27,500 nucleotides of DNA from Mesostigma viride (taxonomy: Eukaryota > Streptophyta > Mesostigmatophyceae > Mesostigmatales > Mesostigmataceae). Below the pieces are notes generated by a model. That model had not been told where the DNA came from. It made no database searches and saw nothing but the letters and a program-made list of their open reading frames with translations. Shown piece after piece: positions 1 through 9,012 of the stretch (its first letter is position 1; every line of letters starts with the position of its first letter). The position numbers and the translations under genes were made by a program. The stretch is taken from the NCBI GenBank assembly GCA_009746045.1, contig RPFO01000542.1, forward strand, positions 689,978 to 717,477, read 5' to 3'.

Positions 1-142
1 AGTAGCAAGAATATCATAATAAATAAATGATACTCATTGCTGCTGGCATACGCTTTTGTTATTCATTCAAACATTGCTCTGCACAGGAACCGTTGATCCC
101 AGGCCTGTCTCCACTGATTTCTCATTTGATGCTGCATAAATA
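1..142. other. No gene seen; probable SDR intron or upstream sequence
   Basis: AT-rich non-coding sequence before the 39-bp repeat. No exon of the SDR (no glycine-rich TGxxxGIG or NNAG-type motif) can be read here, so the N-terminal exons probably lie before the window. Confidence 0.4.
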
Positions 143-376
143 GTGCATCGCTATATAGCAGTATCACCGCCACCCATCACAGTTCATCGCTATATAGCAG
201 TATCACCGCCACCCATCACAGTTCATCGCCATATAGCAGTATCACCGCCACCCATCACAGTTCATCGCTATATAGCAGTATCACCGCCACCCATCATAGT
301 TGATCGCTATATAGCAGTATCACCGCCACCCATCATTGTTCATCGCTATATAGCAGTATCACCGCCACCCATCATC
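143..376. repeat. 39-bp minisatellite, 6 copies
   Basis: Six near-identical contiguous 39-bp units (143-181, 182-220, 221-259, 260-298, 299-337, 338-376), each with a core CGCTATATAGCAGTATCACC. Because 39 is a multiple of 3, the array reads as a 13-residue peptide repeat on the plus strand. There are no spacers, so it is not a CRISPR array. It probably lies in a 5' intron of the SDR gene. Confidence 0.95.
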
Positions 377-480
377 AAAGTCATAGTAGTATATAGTATA
401 TAGTAGTGCCGCGTCCACCCATCATCAAAGTTATAGTAGTATATACTATATAGTAGTGCCACGTCCACAAATCATCAAAG
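371..480. repeat. 50-bp direct repeat, 2.2 copies
   Basis: Two 50-bp units (371-420, 421-470) and the start of a third (471-480), each beginning ATCATCAAAG and containing a TAGTAGTATATA-rich core. It follows directly on the 39-bp array, and the first unit overlaps its last copy. Confidence 0.9.
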
Positions 481-591
481 CCAACCACTGGAGCGCAGGA
501 TTCTGTCCACCTGTCAATCGCTGCGAGCGTCGAGCGCCGACTTGATTATACTTGATTCTTTCCATTATGTAACAACCACCGCCGGCTGCAG

Positions 592-714
592 GGTCATGGC
601 CACCAGCCACACAACTTCAGTTCTGCGTCCAGATATTTTACCAACCGTGCATGCAGGGTCATGTCCACCAACCTGGAGTCGGCCCACTCCATGCGGCATC
701 GCCAACGGATCCTG
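592..714 (+). pseudogene. Two degenerate copies of the 5' edge of the SDR exon at 770
   Basis: The real exon start (splice AG at 768-769, then GGTCATGGCCACCAACCTGG) is preceded by two similar blocks. One starts at 592 after CAG 589-591 and diverges after about 15 bases. One starts at 657 after CAG 654-656 and still reads VMSTNLESAHSM before losing homology. Both keep a TGCAG acceptor-like end. They look like tandem duplications of an intron-exon junction. Use as alternative exons seems unlikely, since the 657 copy loses the SDR sequence after about 12 codons. Confidence 0.75.
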
Positions 715-769
715 TGCTGCACTGCCTCACCAATTGCTGTCTATTCTAACACAAACACCATGCATGCAG

Positions 770-3700
770 GGTCATGGCCACCAACCTGGAGTCGGCATAC
801 TCCATGTGCCAGCTGTGCCACCCCCTGCTCAAGGCGTCGCGGCGCGCCAGCATCATCATGGTCACCTCGGTGGCGGGCGTGGTGGCCATCCGCAGCGGCA
901 CCGTTTATGCCGCTACCAAAGGTGATTGCTAGCACCCTGCACTGTATACGCCGCCACCAAGGATTATTGCTGGCATTTGATGCTTCCCACCATCTAATTT
1001 GATTGATAACATCTCGCACCATCGAAACCGCCTCCTAAGGTAGTTCCCTGCATTCTGGACCACTAGGGTGATCCCCCAAGTGGCCTTTTGTCCCTGAGGA
1101 TAGCCGCTACTGACAAGCATATTTCCTGCAGACCTAGAACGCAGCTTAGGTATCATTGCTTGAACAGATGGTCTTAACATGACGTCTCATGCGGTTGAGC
1201 ATGCAAATTACTTTCTAGGTTTCAAATCCTTATACAGAATATGTAATTTTCCTATAGAATATCATTTTCTTAATTCCTTACACAGAATATTAAATTGTTC
1301 CCCATCGCGCCTCGTGCGGTCTGATGTACAAGGTACATCCTACTGTCGTCTGCAACCCTCCGGCTGCATAGGTCACACAGTACAGCCCGGCTCAGTATCA
1401 AGTGCCTGTCTTGACAGCTGTGCTTCATACCGCAGCCCGGGCCCTGTGCACCCCTTTGCAGGACTAGGTTGACCACATCGCACTTGTGCATCTGCTGGTA
1501 TAGGTGGTATTATATTGGCTGTAACTGCATCACATAGGCTGCACTGACGCGACGTGCCTTCTGCTTGCATCCGTGCTGTGCAAACCCTGGTATTATTTGC
1601 TGGCAATTTGCTGGCAATTTGCTGGCAATTTGCTGGCAATTTGCTGGCAATTTGCTGGCAATTTGATGGCAATTTGCTGGCAATCTGCTGGCATCAGCGG
1701 CACTCAACCAGCTCACCCGAAACCTCGGTACGTGGTTCTCCGTTTTGAAGTTGAAGTTGCTTGCGATGCCAATGTCCTCATGTCAATGAGACAATACCTG
1801 ATATGGCTCCTCATATGTCAATGTGTTGTCGTCAAATTGGCCAGACGTCCAATGCGTTTGTTTAGATGCCCGTTGCTTTGCACCATGCAGGCACTGACAA
1901 ATTTGCCTTTATTGGCCAGCATTTTGGCTGGAAGATAGTCGAGAAGACACATTACTAGTAATAGTATGCTCGAGAAGACACATTACTAGTAATAGTGTGC
2001 TTTCATGGCTTACTCCATCAAGCTCATTAGGCATCGGTGCCGCTACTCGGTGACAGGCGCCAGCGCAGACCCAATCGCTGCAGTCCAGTGGGGTGAGGCG
2101 CTGCCACCATAAACAAATTCAGCACAAATACTCAAAAGGACCAGGTAATGCCCATTATAAAGTATGCTTACTCGCTTTTGTTGCTATCAAGTATCTTAGA
2201 TTTTAACTATCTTGTACCGCTTAGGTTGCTATCTAGCATCTTAGTCATACACTATCTTTACTCGTTAATCAGGTTGCTATCTGGCATCTTAGTTATTCAC
2301 TATCTTTACTCGTTAATCAGGTTGCTATCAAGCCATGTTGCTATCAAGTGTAGCCATTTGCCACATTTTCAGCTAATGGAGCTGGGGCACGTGTTCCACG
2401 CCAGCAAAGAGTTCCTTGGCTCAGTGGGCTGGCGCAGCACTTCTCAAGGCTTAATCAAGTGGGCTCCACAGCCTGTTAACCCTTGATTGTGTGTCGCTGT
2501 AGCCTGAGTCCAGAGGTCAGTCACCGGCTTGGGCTTAAAGTCTGGTAAATGGGTGGGAATAAGTCTGTTAACGGGCTTCTGCAACGGCTGGTAAATGCCT
2601 TGAATTGAAGCACGTTAAATGGCCTGAAGTAACGTCTGGTGGATGACTGATTTCCTGCTGAATAACGGTTTGGCCTGCCTCTACACTTGGTTGCCAATGC
2701 GGCCCTCTATCTTGATCGGCCCTCAGCTTGTGAGTGGGCCAAGGACGGCATCCGCTGCAACGCGATTGCCCCCTGGTACATCGAGACACCGCTGGCAGCG
2801 CAGGTGCTCAGCAATCCGGCCTTCCGGTGAGCACTGCCATGATCTTGGTGCAGCGTATCAAGCGACTAGCGGGGGGGGGGGGGGGGGATATACTGTTCGG
2901 CATGCAATATTGGGAGCGCGATGTATATGATTCTGTGTGCGCGGATACTATCAAGCTCTAGGTATGGATGGAGAGGGGGAGGTTCTGTTATGAAAATTAA
3001 AAATTAAATTATAACATGACTCCGTTGGGAGATCATGTAGCACATATTCCCGTGGATGGATGGAGGGGGGGCAAAGCCGCGAAACCGAACTAATCTAACT
3101 CTAAGCTAATCTAATCTAGAAAACCCTACCTATTCTACTCAGCAAATTCTGATATAGCATCATGGAATGAGCGGATGTATACATATGAAGCACCTGTTGT
3201 GGCTTTGAGCTGATGATACATAGCACGTGGCATCGAGCGGGTAGAAAACTGCCCCAAAGTGAATCCCTGTCGACTTAGTCAATCATGTCAGGCATTCGGT
3301 TAAGTCTAGTTGGCTGTGCATGCTTGGGGTGAGGTGTTCTTGTAAGTAAAGTGACCGTGACTTGTAGCATGTCCACGGCTAGGAAGTTCTAGATTTCGTT
3401 CTCTGGAGGATTCCTGCAATTTCCCCATGTGATTACTTGGTGTACGGACTTTTGCCACCATGTTCATCAAATCTTGTAGGTAGCCAAATTGTTTTACATT
3501 AAATTGCTCATTGTAGCCGGAGTCAGGCTCCTTGGAACTGGGACCTGCTGACCTGGTCTACAAAATGGTTAAATTGGAACAAGTTTGAGGGTGCTTTGAA
3601 CAATACAGTTGTCTGACACATGCAATTCTACCTCCGCTTGGCAGATGCTCTCGTCAGGTTCTGCATTCATGACTACCTTCATGTACTGCTCTTTTCAGTG

Positions 3701-3993
3701 TCCAGAGGGGCACAAGTCCATTGACACAAATACAACATACTCCAGAAGCGCACTCATTTATACTCTTGATGCACGTTGCCGTTTCTCCCTCGGAACACTA
3801 TTCTGTGCCACGTGACTTCCCCATCGTATCGGTTCGCAGGGCGGAAGTGGAGGGCAGGACCCCCATGGGGAGGGTGGGCGAGCCAGAGGAGGTCGCGGGG
3901 GTGGCTGCATTCCTAAGCATGCCCGGGTCATCCTATGTGACCGGCCAGATCATCTGCGTCGATGGGGGATTCTCCATCAACGGCTTCTACTAA
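770..3993 (+). CDS. Tropinone-reductase-like short-chain dehydrogenase/reductase, 3' part (exons 770-921, 1698-1727, 2727-2826, 3840-3993)
   Basis: This is an NAD(P)-dependent oxidoreductase of the classical SDR family, closest by eye to plant tropinone-reductase-like proteins; the substrate cannot be told from sequence. Four exons join in phase (introns in phases 1, 1 and 2, all GT-AG) into about 144 C-terminal residues. Exon 1 has ATNLESAY (probable catalytic Asn), MVTSVAG (Ser33) and YAATK (Tyr46, Lys50), with the usual 13-residue Ser-Tyr spacing. The 30-nt microexon gives ALNQLTRNL. Exon 3 gives [20 protein letters not shown]. Exon 4 gives [16 protein letters not shown] and the family-typical end [13 protein letters not shown], with stop TAA at 3991-3993. 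About 115 N-terminal residues (Rossmann cofactor-binding part) are missing and probably lie before position 1. The reading frame is intact across all junctions, so the gene is probably functional. Introns are rich in tandem repeats. Confidence 0.88.
940..972 (+). pseudogene. Degenerate copy of the 3' edge of SDR exon 770-921
   Basis: The real exon end and donor (905-935: GTTTATGCCGCTACCAAAG, then gtgattgctagca) is followed by a similar block from 940 reading TGTATACGCCGCCACCAAGG and then attattgctggca. The GT of the donor is lost (GA instead). A weaker match may exist at about 1025-1045. Confidence 0.65.
1596..1694. repeat. 11-bp tandem repeat, 9 copies, ending at a splice acceptor
   Basis: Nine units of TTTGCTGGCAA (one with GATGG, the last TCTGCTGGCAT) run without a gap to the CAG at 1695-1697 that precedes the 30-nt SDR microexon. 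The array therefore forms the whole 3' end of that intron. Confidence 0.95.
1698..1727 (+). other. 30-nt microexon of the SDR gene
   Basis: Bounded by CAG at 1695-1697 and the donor GTACGTGG from 1728. Its 30 bases complete Ala, code nine residues (ALNQLTRNL) and give the first base of the next Ala. This exactly fills the gap between YAATK (exon ending 921) and CEWAKDGIR (exon starting 2727), where SDR relatives have a similar stretch. Confidence 0.88.
1941..2001. repeat. 31-bp direct repeat, 2 copies
   Basis: GAGAAGACACATTACTAGTA and following bases recur with period 31 (starts 1941 and 1972). Lies in the SDR intron 1728-2726. Confidence 0.9.
2177..2337. repeat. 48-bp tandem repeat, about 3.3 copies
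   Basis: Units starting GGTTGCTATC at 2224, 2272 and 2320 (period 48), with a more diverged 45-bp unit before them from about 2179. The core includes ACTATCTTTACTCGTTAATC. Intronic to the SDR gene. Confidence 0.85.
2871..2887. repeat. Poly-G tract (17 G)
   Basis: Seventeen consecutive G on the plus strand, about 45 bases into SDR intron 2827-3839. The length may be unreliable in assembly. Confidence 0.95.
3010..3055 (-). repeat. Fragment of the repeat also found at about 12230-12280 (inverted)
   Basis: The block around ACTCCGTTGGGAGATCATGTA matches, in reverse complement, the sequence before the TTAA tract near 12230-12280 (GATATGTGCTACATATACTC, CCCCACGGAG). The repeat therefore reaches into the SDR intron. 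The rest of intron 2827-3839 shows no recognisable gene or element. Confidence 0.6.
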
Positions 3994-4179
3994 TTCAATC
4001 TGCTGCATGTTCTGGACACAGAGTTCTAAAAGTCTGGACGGAATGGGCATGGGTTGACGTCGCATGTGAATTAAATGCAAATGGGGAACTTACCAGCGGT
4101 TTCCGCAAGTGGTGGTTAGACCCCGCTGGATCGATACAAGCCCACGGTTGGCCATATCGCGGCAGCCATGACTGACAGT

Positions 4180-4342
4180 GTACGTGACCCAGTTTGGCAT
4201 TCATAGCGATTCGGGCCGTGGTGCCCACAACCCTGTAACTAGGCACTAGATAGCTAGCATCATCCATTCCATCTCATGTTCCCCTCCCGCTGAGGACTTC
4301 TGCTCACGTGACGCAGTCACGTCGACATTAAATAATTAATTG
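4180..4342 (+). mobile_element. LINE-A 3'-end fragment (5'-truncated)
   Basis: Matches the last roughly 140 bases of the LINE-A copy ending at 8680: GGCATTCATAGCGATTCGGG, then the terminal palindrome CACGTGACGCAGTCACGT (4305-4322), then an AT-rich end (TTAAATAATTAATT). It begins about 190 bases after the SDR stop codon. It contains the first TGTAA (4234-4238) downstream of that stop. Confidence 0.85.
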
Positions 4343-4365
4343 GTTGACGACTGACAAACCAGGCT

Positions 4366-4430
4366 AAAGATAACAGCAGGCTCGAGCTACCATGGTCCGG
4401 ATTAATTCCATATTTCTCGCCTGCGCGTTT
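4366..4430 (+). repeat. Dispersed repeat shared with about 20369-20435
   Basis: AGATAACAGCAGGCTCGAGC plus TACCATGGTCCGGATT is repeated nearly exactly at 20369-20405, with weaker similarity beyond. Identity of the element is unknown. The remainder of 4343-4724 has no recognisable feature. Confidence 0.8.
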
Positions 4431-4724
4431 CTTGCTTCATATTGATAAAATCTGACAGCGCCGGTCCCATGCATGACTACGGCCTCGAGGTGGCTAGTCA
4501 TTTATACTTCAATCAAAGCTTTTGTTCAGAGTCAGTTATCGGCCTGCTTTCAAATTTCTTACATATCCATCCACTCTATGCCGATTCCACCTAGTAAAAC
4601 GTGGCAGGGTGGAGCCCCGACTGGATGAAAGATCTGGCACCTAATTCATAATTCACTATTACGAACGGTGGTCGACTTTGTTGGAACTGGCATCCCTTGG
4701 ACAGGATGTTTATTACAACAAGCA

Positions 4725-5310
4725 AAAGGGGGGGGGGGATGGTTCGCATCCCCCCAATGTTAAAGAAAACATCAAGGATAAAGCCGGGGGAAGAAAAAGG
4801 ACACGTTGTCTGCCTGAAACCCCGCCCCCGGCCCGCGCCCCCCCACTCACCCGGGGGTCCCCCCCCCCGCCCTCCCTCCCCTCAGCGACACACCAGTCAC
4901 CTTGCATGTGCCTGATCCCCTGAACCCCGCGGCGCCCCCCCCCCACCCGGGGGTACGGCCCCCCGACCCCCTCAGTGAGTCGCCATGTGACTGATCCCCC
5001 AAACCCCGCGCCCCCCCACCCACCCGGGGGTATGGACCCCCAACCCCTTCAGCGAAACGCCATCTGCCTGATCCCCCGCACCCCGCGCCCCCACCCCCAC
5101 CCGGGGGTACACGGCCCTTCCCCTACCGAGGTACAGGGGGCCGTGTACCCCCGGGTGGGGGTGGCGGCGCGAGGTCCCTCAGGTCTGGGCAATCTCCGAA
5201 AAAGGCAACTTCGAGGAGGGAATCGACCCAGAGGCAGAAGAGCTCACGCCGCCAAAGAATACCGTAGCGGATCCGTGTGACGTCTGTGGTCTGAATCCAA
5301 ATCAGCGGCA
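4725..5310. repeat. C-rich tandem repeat region
   Basis: A G11 run (4728-4738) is followed from about 4810 by four irregular units of roughly 60-90 bases. Each has CCTGATCCCC or a similar start, CCCGCG, a C run, ACCCGGGGGT and CCCCTCAGCGA-like parts. Strong base-composition bias makes many open frames here meaningless. Confidence 0.8.
5091..5164. repeat. Perfect 27-bp inverted repeat (hairpin)
   Basis: The left arm 5091-5117 (CCACCCCCACCCGGGGGTAC then ACGGCCC) is the exact reverse complement of the right arm 5138-5164, around a 20-base loop. Very GC-rich, so a stable cruciform or hairpin is likely. It closes the C-rich repeat array. Confidence 0.95.
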
Positions 5311-5575
5311 ATGATCGGAGCAGAACCGAAAAGGTCGGGGACGGAGGGGTACGAATAGCAGTTCAGGGACAACAGTACCCTCTAATCCATCGTAGAAAAA
5401 GGGGACAGGTGGCAAGGACGAGAGGGCCTGAAAAGTACGAACTCCAACTTCAGTCCAATCGATAACTGATGAAGGGCCAGAAGGACAGGTGGCGACCACG
5501 AGGGTACCTGAAAAGGTCTGAAAAAGTACGGCGAGGTGCGACAAGCGACCAATATATAGTTAATTAACATGTGCT
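5311..5575. other. Unassigned non-coding stretch
   Basis: Contains loosely repeated words such as GGACAGGTGGC and CCTGAAAA..GTACG (about 5403-5433 and 5484-5530), suggesting a decayed tandem duplication of about 85 bases. No recognisable protein on either strand. Confidence 0.4.
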
Positions 5576-5700
5576 CCCGTTGGGGAGTCACGCGGAGATG
5601 ATCGACGAATAGATGGATTAATTAATTAATTAATAATTAATTAATTAATTAATTAATTAACACGTGCCTGCGTCACGTAAGCATAAGTCCTCAAATGGAT
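5557..5700 (-). mobile_element. TTAA-repeat with LINE-A 3' terminus and a second repeat end
   Basis: An (ATTA/TTAA)n tract (about 5612-5660) is abutted on the right by the LINE-A terminus in reverse orientation: CACGTGCCTGCGTCACGTAA at 5661-5680, then GCATAAGTCCTCA, lost by about 5700. On the left, GTGCTCCCGTTGGGGAGTCA also occurs beside a TTAA tract at about 14560. Two element ends therefore meet at this microsatellite. Confidence 0.8.
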
Positions 5701-5837
5701 GGATGGACAAACAATTCTACCGGTTCTATTCTATCTATCCGTATCTAATGCCTGAACAAGGGACAAGCCACATACCATGCAGGCTAAGCTCTAGCCGTCA
5801 CGCCGGGCGTTCCCACCAATATATCAAAGAGACAACC

Positions 5838-6960
5838 AATATATATTCATTGAGAATGATAGGTTGCGGAGGTGAGATGGGCATGCAACATAAGGTAAAA
5901 CCCGATAACTGGGAGAATAACCCTGAAGAAATTATTAGTACTCTGACACGGACATCCAAGGATCACGCCAGCTGCACAAGGTACAACTAACTATACATCA
6001 CAAAACTACACGCAGCAACAGCGCTGCCGGCCCACCATGCAGGCCTGGAAGGGATCGATCTAGACCGCATGGGTCGCGACAAAGTCGGCCCGGGTGCGGC
6101 GGAATAACACATCAGCCACGGTGCGAGTGAGGGCGAGGGACAGGCGCTGCCGCCAATACGAGGACCACGTGCGGGCAGACCACGGGGCGGTCTGATCCTC
6201 GAGGTCGAGGCGGTCTTCACGGCGCTGGCAGCACTCGTGGAGAAACTCCGCTGTCTTTGGGCCCATGGCCCCGAACTCCTCAAGGACAAAGGGGATGACC
6301 CGGTGGGGCCCCACATTGCCATAGGAGGCAAACTTGTCGCGCTCAGTCACAGCGGCAGCAGCGCCGGCATCCACAGCCGCCCGGAGGATGTGGCGACCGG
6401 AGAGCGGCCGAGCCACGGAGACATCGATGAGCAGGTGGCAAACCTGCCCGTCGTAGTCAAGCACGGTAATGTCGGGGCGGTGGTTGGGTGATCGGTAGAT
6501 CAAGGGCGGCCCCATCCGCGCCCTCGCACTTGATGGTGGAGTGGGGAAAGACCGACCGAACCATGGCACACACCACGCGGAGGAGAGCGGTATGGAGATA
6601 GAGGAACCAGTTCTGGTTCTGCTGGCCACCCATGCACGCGATGTAGTGCGTCCCAGTAGTATCCAGAGCAAGCCCGCAGCTGCCGCACTGACGCACCCGC
6701 CGTGATGAGAGGTTGCGGGGCAAAGAGCTGGTGGTGGAGAGCGATGGCGTATGTAAAGGCCGGGCCGGAACCAGCGTGAACAAAGGGCTCATGGGGAGGG
6801 CGCGCAGGAATGCGGACCCCACGCTCCCCTCAAGGGAAACGGAGTGAAGCCAAGCCTTCCCCTGATCGTTCAAGCTCGCATGCAGACCCATCCAGCTTCG
6901 GCACAGTGTAGTATACCCGCGTAGGTCTTTTGTTGTTTTTCATGAACGCAGGCAGGCCCT
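5838..6960 (-). pseudogene. RLE-B copy 1: LINE C-terminal zinc-finger and restriction-like endonuclease, 5'-truncated
   Basis: Reads on the minus strand and ends at the TAG at 6060-6062, with a 3' UTR of about 220 bases down to an ATATATA junction near 5838. Visible motifs: a CCHC knuckle CGSCG..GTHYIACMGG (about 6625-6690), then NHRPDITVLDYDG and LLIDVSVARP (about 6400-6490), PFVLEEFGAMGPKT, and YWRQRLSLALTRTVADVL near the end. The order CCHC, then RPD-(about 15)-D is what R2-type restriction-like endonucleases carry after the RT. A frameshift near 6500 splits the frame, and no RT is attached: homology stops at about 6960 at unrelated AT-rich sequence. This is a dead 5'-truncated insertion. 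The clade assignment (R2/NeSL-like, RLE-bearing) is inference. Confidence 0.8.
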
Positions 6961-7110
6961 AGGGAAGAAACTATATATTAAAAATTACAATTGCTTATAC
7001 ATCAGAGCTATAGGTCAAGGCACCCATTGAAACATGCATAACCCACCAATACATATTTTAAAATGTATAATTACTTACATCAGAGTGAAGGCACCCAATT
7101 ACTAAACATT
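6961..7110 (-). mobile_element. RLE-C 3'-end fragments
   Basis: AATTACTTACATCAGAGTGA followed by AGGCACCCA (about 7068-7098) matches the 3' end of RLE-C at about 17435-17475. A more diverged tandem copy lies at about 6972-7025. Only UTR sequence is present. Confidence 0.65.
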
Positions 7111-7141
7111 AATTAATAAGCACGTGACTGCGTCATGTGGG
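7108..7141 (-). mobile_element. Minimal LINE-A 3' terminus
   Basis: TTAATTAATAAG then CACGTGACTGCGTCATGTG (7121-7139): only the TTAA junction and terminal palindrome of LINE-A survive, in reverse orientation. Confidence 0.75.
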
Positions 7142-7204
7142 TGCCAATACAGAGTAAAGGAACCTTCAACCCTATATACACAGCGAGAAGGAGGGAGGTG
7201 GGGA

Positions 7205-8680
7205 AAGTCAAATGGGCTTCCGTCCTGGGCGCAACACCGCCATGGCCATCTTCGTCGCGCATCGCCTCTTTGAGGAAATCGCTCTCCTGCAATATGGTGA
7301 GTTTCCCGCCATCCTGATCTTCGTCGACTTCATCAAGGCTTTTGATTCTGTCCTCTGGGACGCTCTATGGGCTGTACTTGCTCGCGCTCGCGTCCCCTCT
7401 CCCCTGATTACCGTCATCCGCACGCTGTGTGAGGGGTCGACCACTTCGGTGCGCACTCAACACGGCATTACCCCGCCCTGCCCATGCACAGCAGACCGGC
7501 GTCTGGCAGGGTTGCGTCCTGTCGCCGTACCTGTTTATTATTGTAGTGGATTATGTTATGCGCCAGGCACGTGCTCGCTTTGCTAGCATTGCAGGCCGTG
7601 CCCCTGGCCTAGCGATCACAAAACGAGGTTGGGGAAGGGGGGCCGACTAACAAGCACAATTTACTAGCTGACCTCATTTATGCCGACGACATCACGCTCA
7701 TCGAGAAGCCGGAGTCTGCCCAACTTTGGCTGGACTGCCTGGCGCTCGAGGCTCGGACGGTTGGTCTAGAAATCAGCCCCAAAACGGAGGCCCTGGCCCT
7801 CGGCATGGCAGGGCCCCCACCCACACTCCGCCTCTTAGACGATGCCGAGGTCAACTACCCTCCTTCAGGCCGCTTCAAGCTGCTCGGCAGTTGGCTTCCC
7901 GACTGCGAGGACGACATGGCGACACGGATCGGCATGGCGTGGGCGCACCTCCATGACCAGCGCCGCTGGTGGAGCAACCCCGCCCTACCCCGGATCGTCA
8001 AGCGTGACCTCTTCAAGGTCGTCATTCTGACGATCCTGACCTACGGCGCCGATACCTGGACACTGACGCAGGAGCTGGAGCAACGGCTCGGCGGCATCAC
8101 CAAGATGCTGCGCAAGGCCTCAACATCCCCTTTGGTTTGCACAATTTAGTGGTGAGGATTTGTACGCTGATTTGCCCTATGTTTCCCACATTATTAGGCA
8201 CAGGCGCCTGGGCCTAGCCGGGCACCTGGCCCGCACAGATCAGGTAGACACATCAGATAGACTAGCTGTCACCAAGCCCGCCCAGCCTGGGCGATATGTC
8301 CTCACCTGGCGTGCCCCAGGCCGCGCGCGGCAGGGCCGCCACCCGTGGACTTTTCGTGATAGACTCGGCATGGACATGTGCTACACTCGACGGGACGGGC
8401 TCACCCCCGGGCAGCCTCCTGGTTTGTCTGTAATATGGAGGCAGATGGTGCGCAAGGATAGATGGCAAGTAGTGATGAAGGAGACCACCCCCAAGTCTGT
8501 GCATGGGGGCTCCGCGTGTGACCGCGTATGGCATTCATAGCGATTCGGGCCGCGGTGCCCACACCCCTGTAACTAGGACCTAGATAGCTTATACCATCCA
8601 TTCCATCCCATGTTCCCCTCCCACTGAGGACTTATGCTCACGTGACGCAGTCACGTGTCTATTAATTAATTAAGGAGGGA
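7205..8680 (+). pseudogene. LINE-A: non-LTR retrotransposon reverse transcriptase with 3' UTR, 5'-truncated and frameshifted
   Basis: RT palm motifs occur in order: MGFRPGRN (7212), IFVDFIKAFDS (motif A, FVDF at 7320-7331), QTGVWQGCVLSPYLFIIVVD (about 7492-7551), and LIYADDITLIEKPESAQLWL (YADD at 7679-7690), then KLLGSWLP and LTYGADTWTL. The C-terminal part, SHIIRHRRLGLAGHLARTDQ, ends in a TAG at 8538-8540. The RT runs through three plus frames (shifts near 7490 and 7630-7660), with another break near 8149, so it is inactive. The 3' UTR ends with a hairpin, CACGTGACGCAGTCACGTG (8639-8657), and then TTAATTAA. The N-terminal RT half, endonuclease and ORF1 are missing. It resembles LINE-E at 15054-17203; the clade is not assigned. 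Confidence 0.88.
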
Positions 8681-9012
8681 GGGCGCCCCTAGCTTCTCTC
8701 ACGTACTGCCGCAATTGTGGGCACGGGCCACAGAGCGCTCTCTCCACAGCATGGTGCATGTCGGGTACTAAACATAAACAAACCCAACACTATAACAAGA
8801 GCGACCATGCACTATACAAAATAAGCAGTACAAAATATAGCAGTAGTGTAGACTAGGTAAGCTTAGTGACGTGGCCATGTATGCCTACGTGATATGGGCC
8901 CACACCCGCCAATGCACTAGCTTTAGAGTATTTAGTCATGCTTTGCCCATGCAGAGAGTTACTCTCTGCTGTCAGAGATGCCATGCCCCAGCTATTAGTT
9001 AATCAATTAAAC
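8674..9012 (+). repeat. 3'-UTR-like repeat related to 11851-12090
   Basis: AGCAGTAGTGTAGACTAGGT (about 8837) and CCATGCAGAGAGTTACTCTC (about 8948) recur in 11861-12060 as CCAGTAGTGTAGATTAGTTA and CTATGCAGAGAGTCGCTCTC. Both copies run to TTAATCAATTAA-type ends. Probably the 3' end of a LINE-D relative lying directly before the LINE-D copy. Confidence 0.7.

Noticed and set aside
143-403. Possible repeat protein or CRISPR-like array
   Set aside because: The 39-bp units are contiguous with no spacers, and the open frame is only a consequence of a unit length divisible by 3.
3080-3140. Telomere-like CTAATCTAA / AAAACCCTA words
   Set aside because: Irregular and not tandem; only short chance similarity to plant or algal telomere repeats.
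5848-5990. Conserved plus-strand open frame in RLE-B 3' UTR, seen in several copies
   Set aside because: Copies are recent and nearly identical, so conservation of the frame is expected. It is antisense to the element and has no recognisable domain.
8690-8760. Possible small structural RNA
   Set aside because: No tRNA cloverleaf, 5S or snRNA signature could be folded by eye. The stretch belongs to a dispersed repeat.
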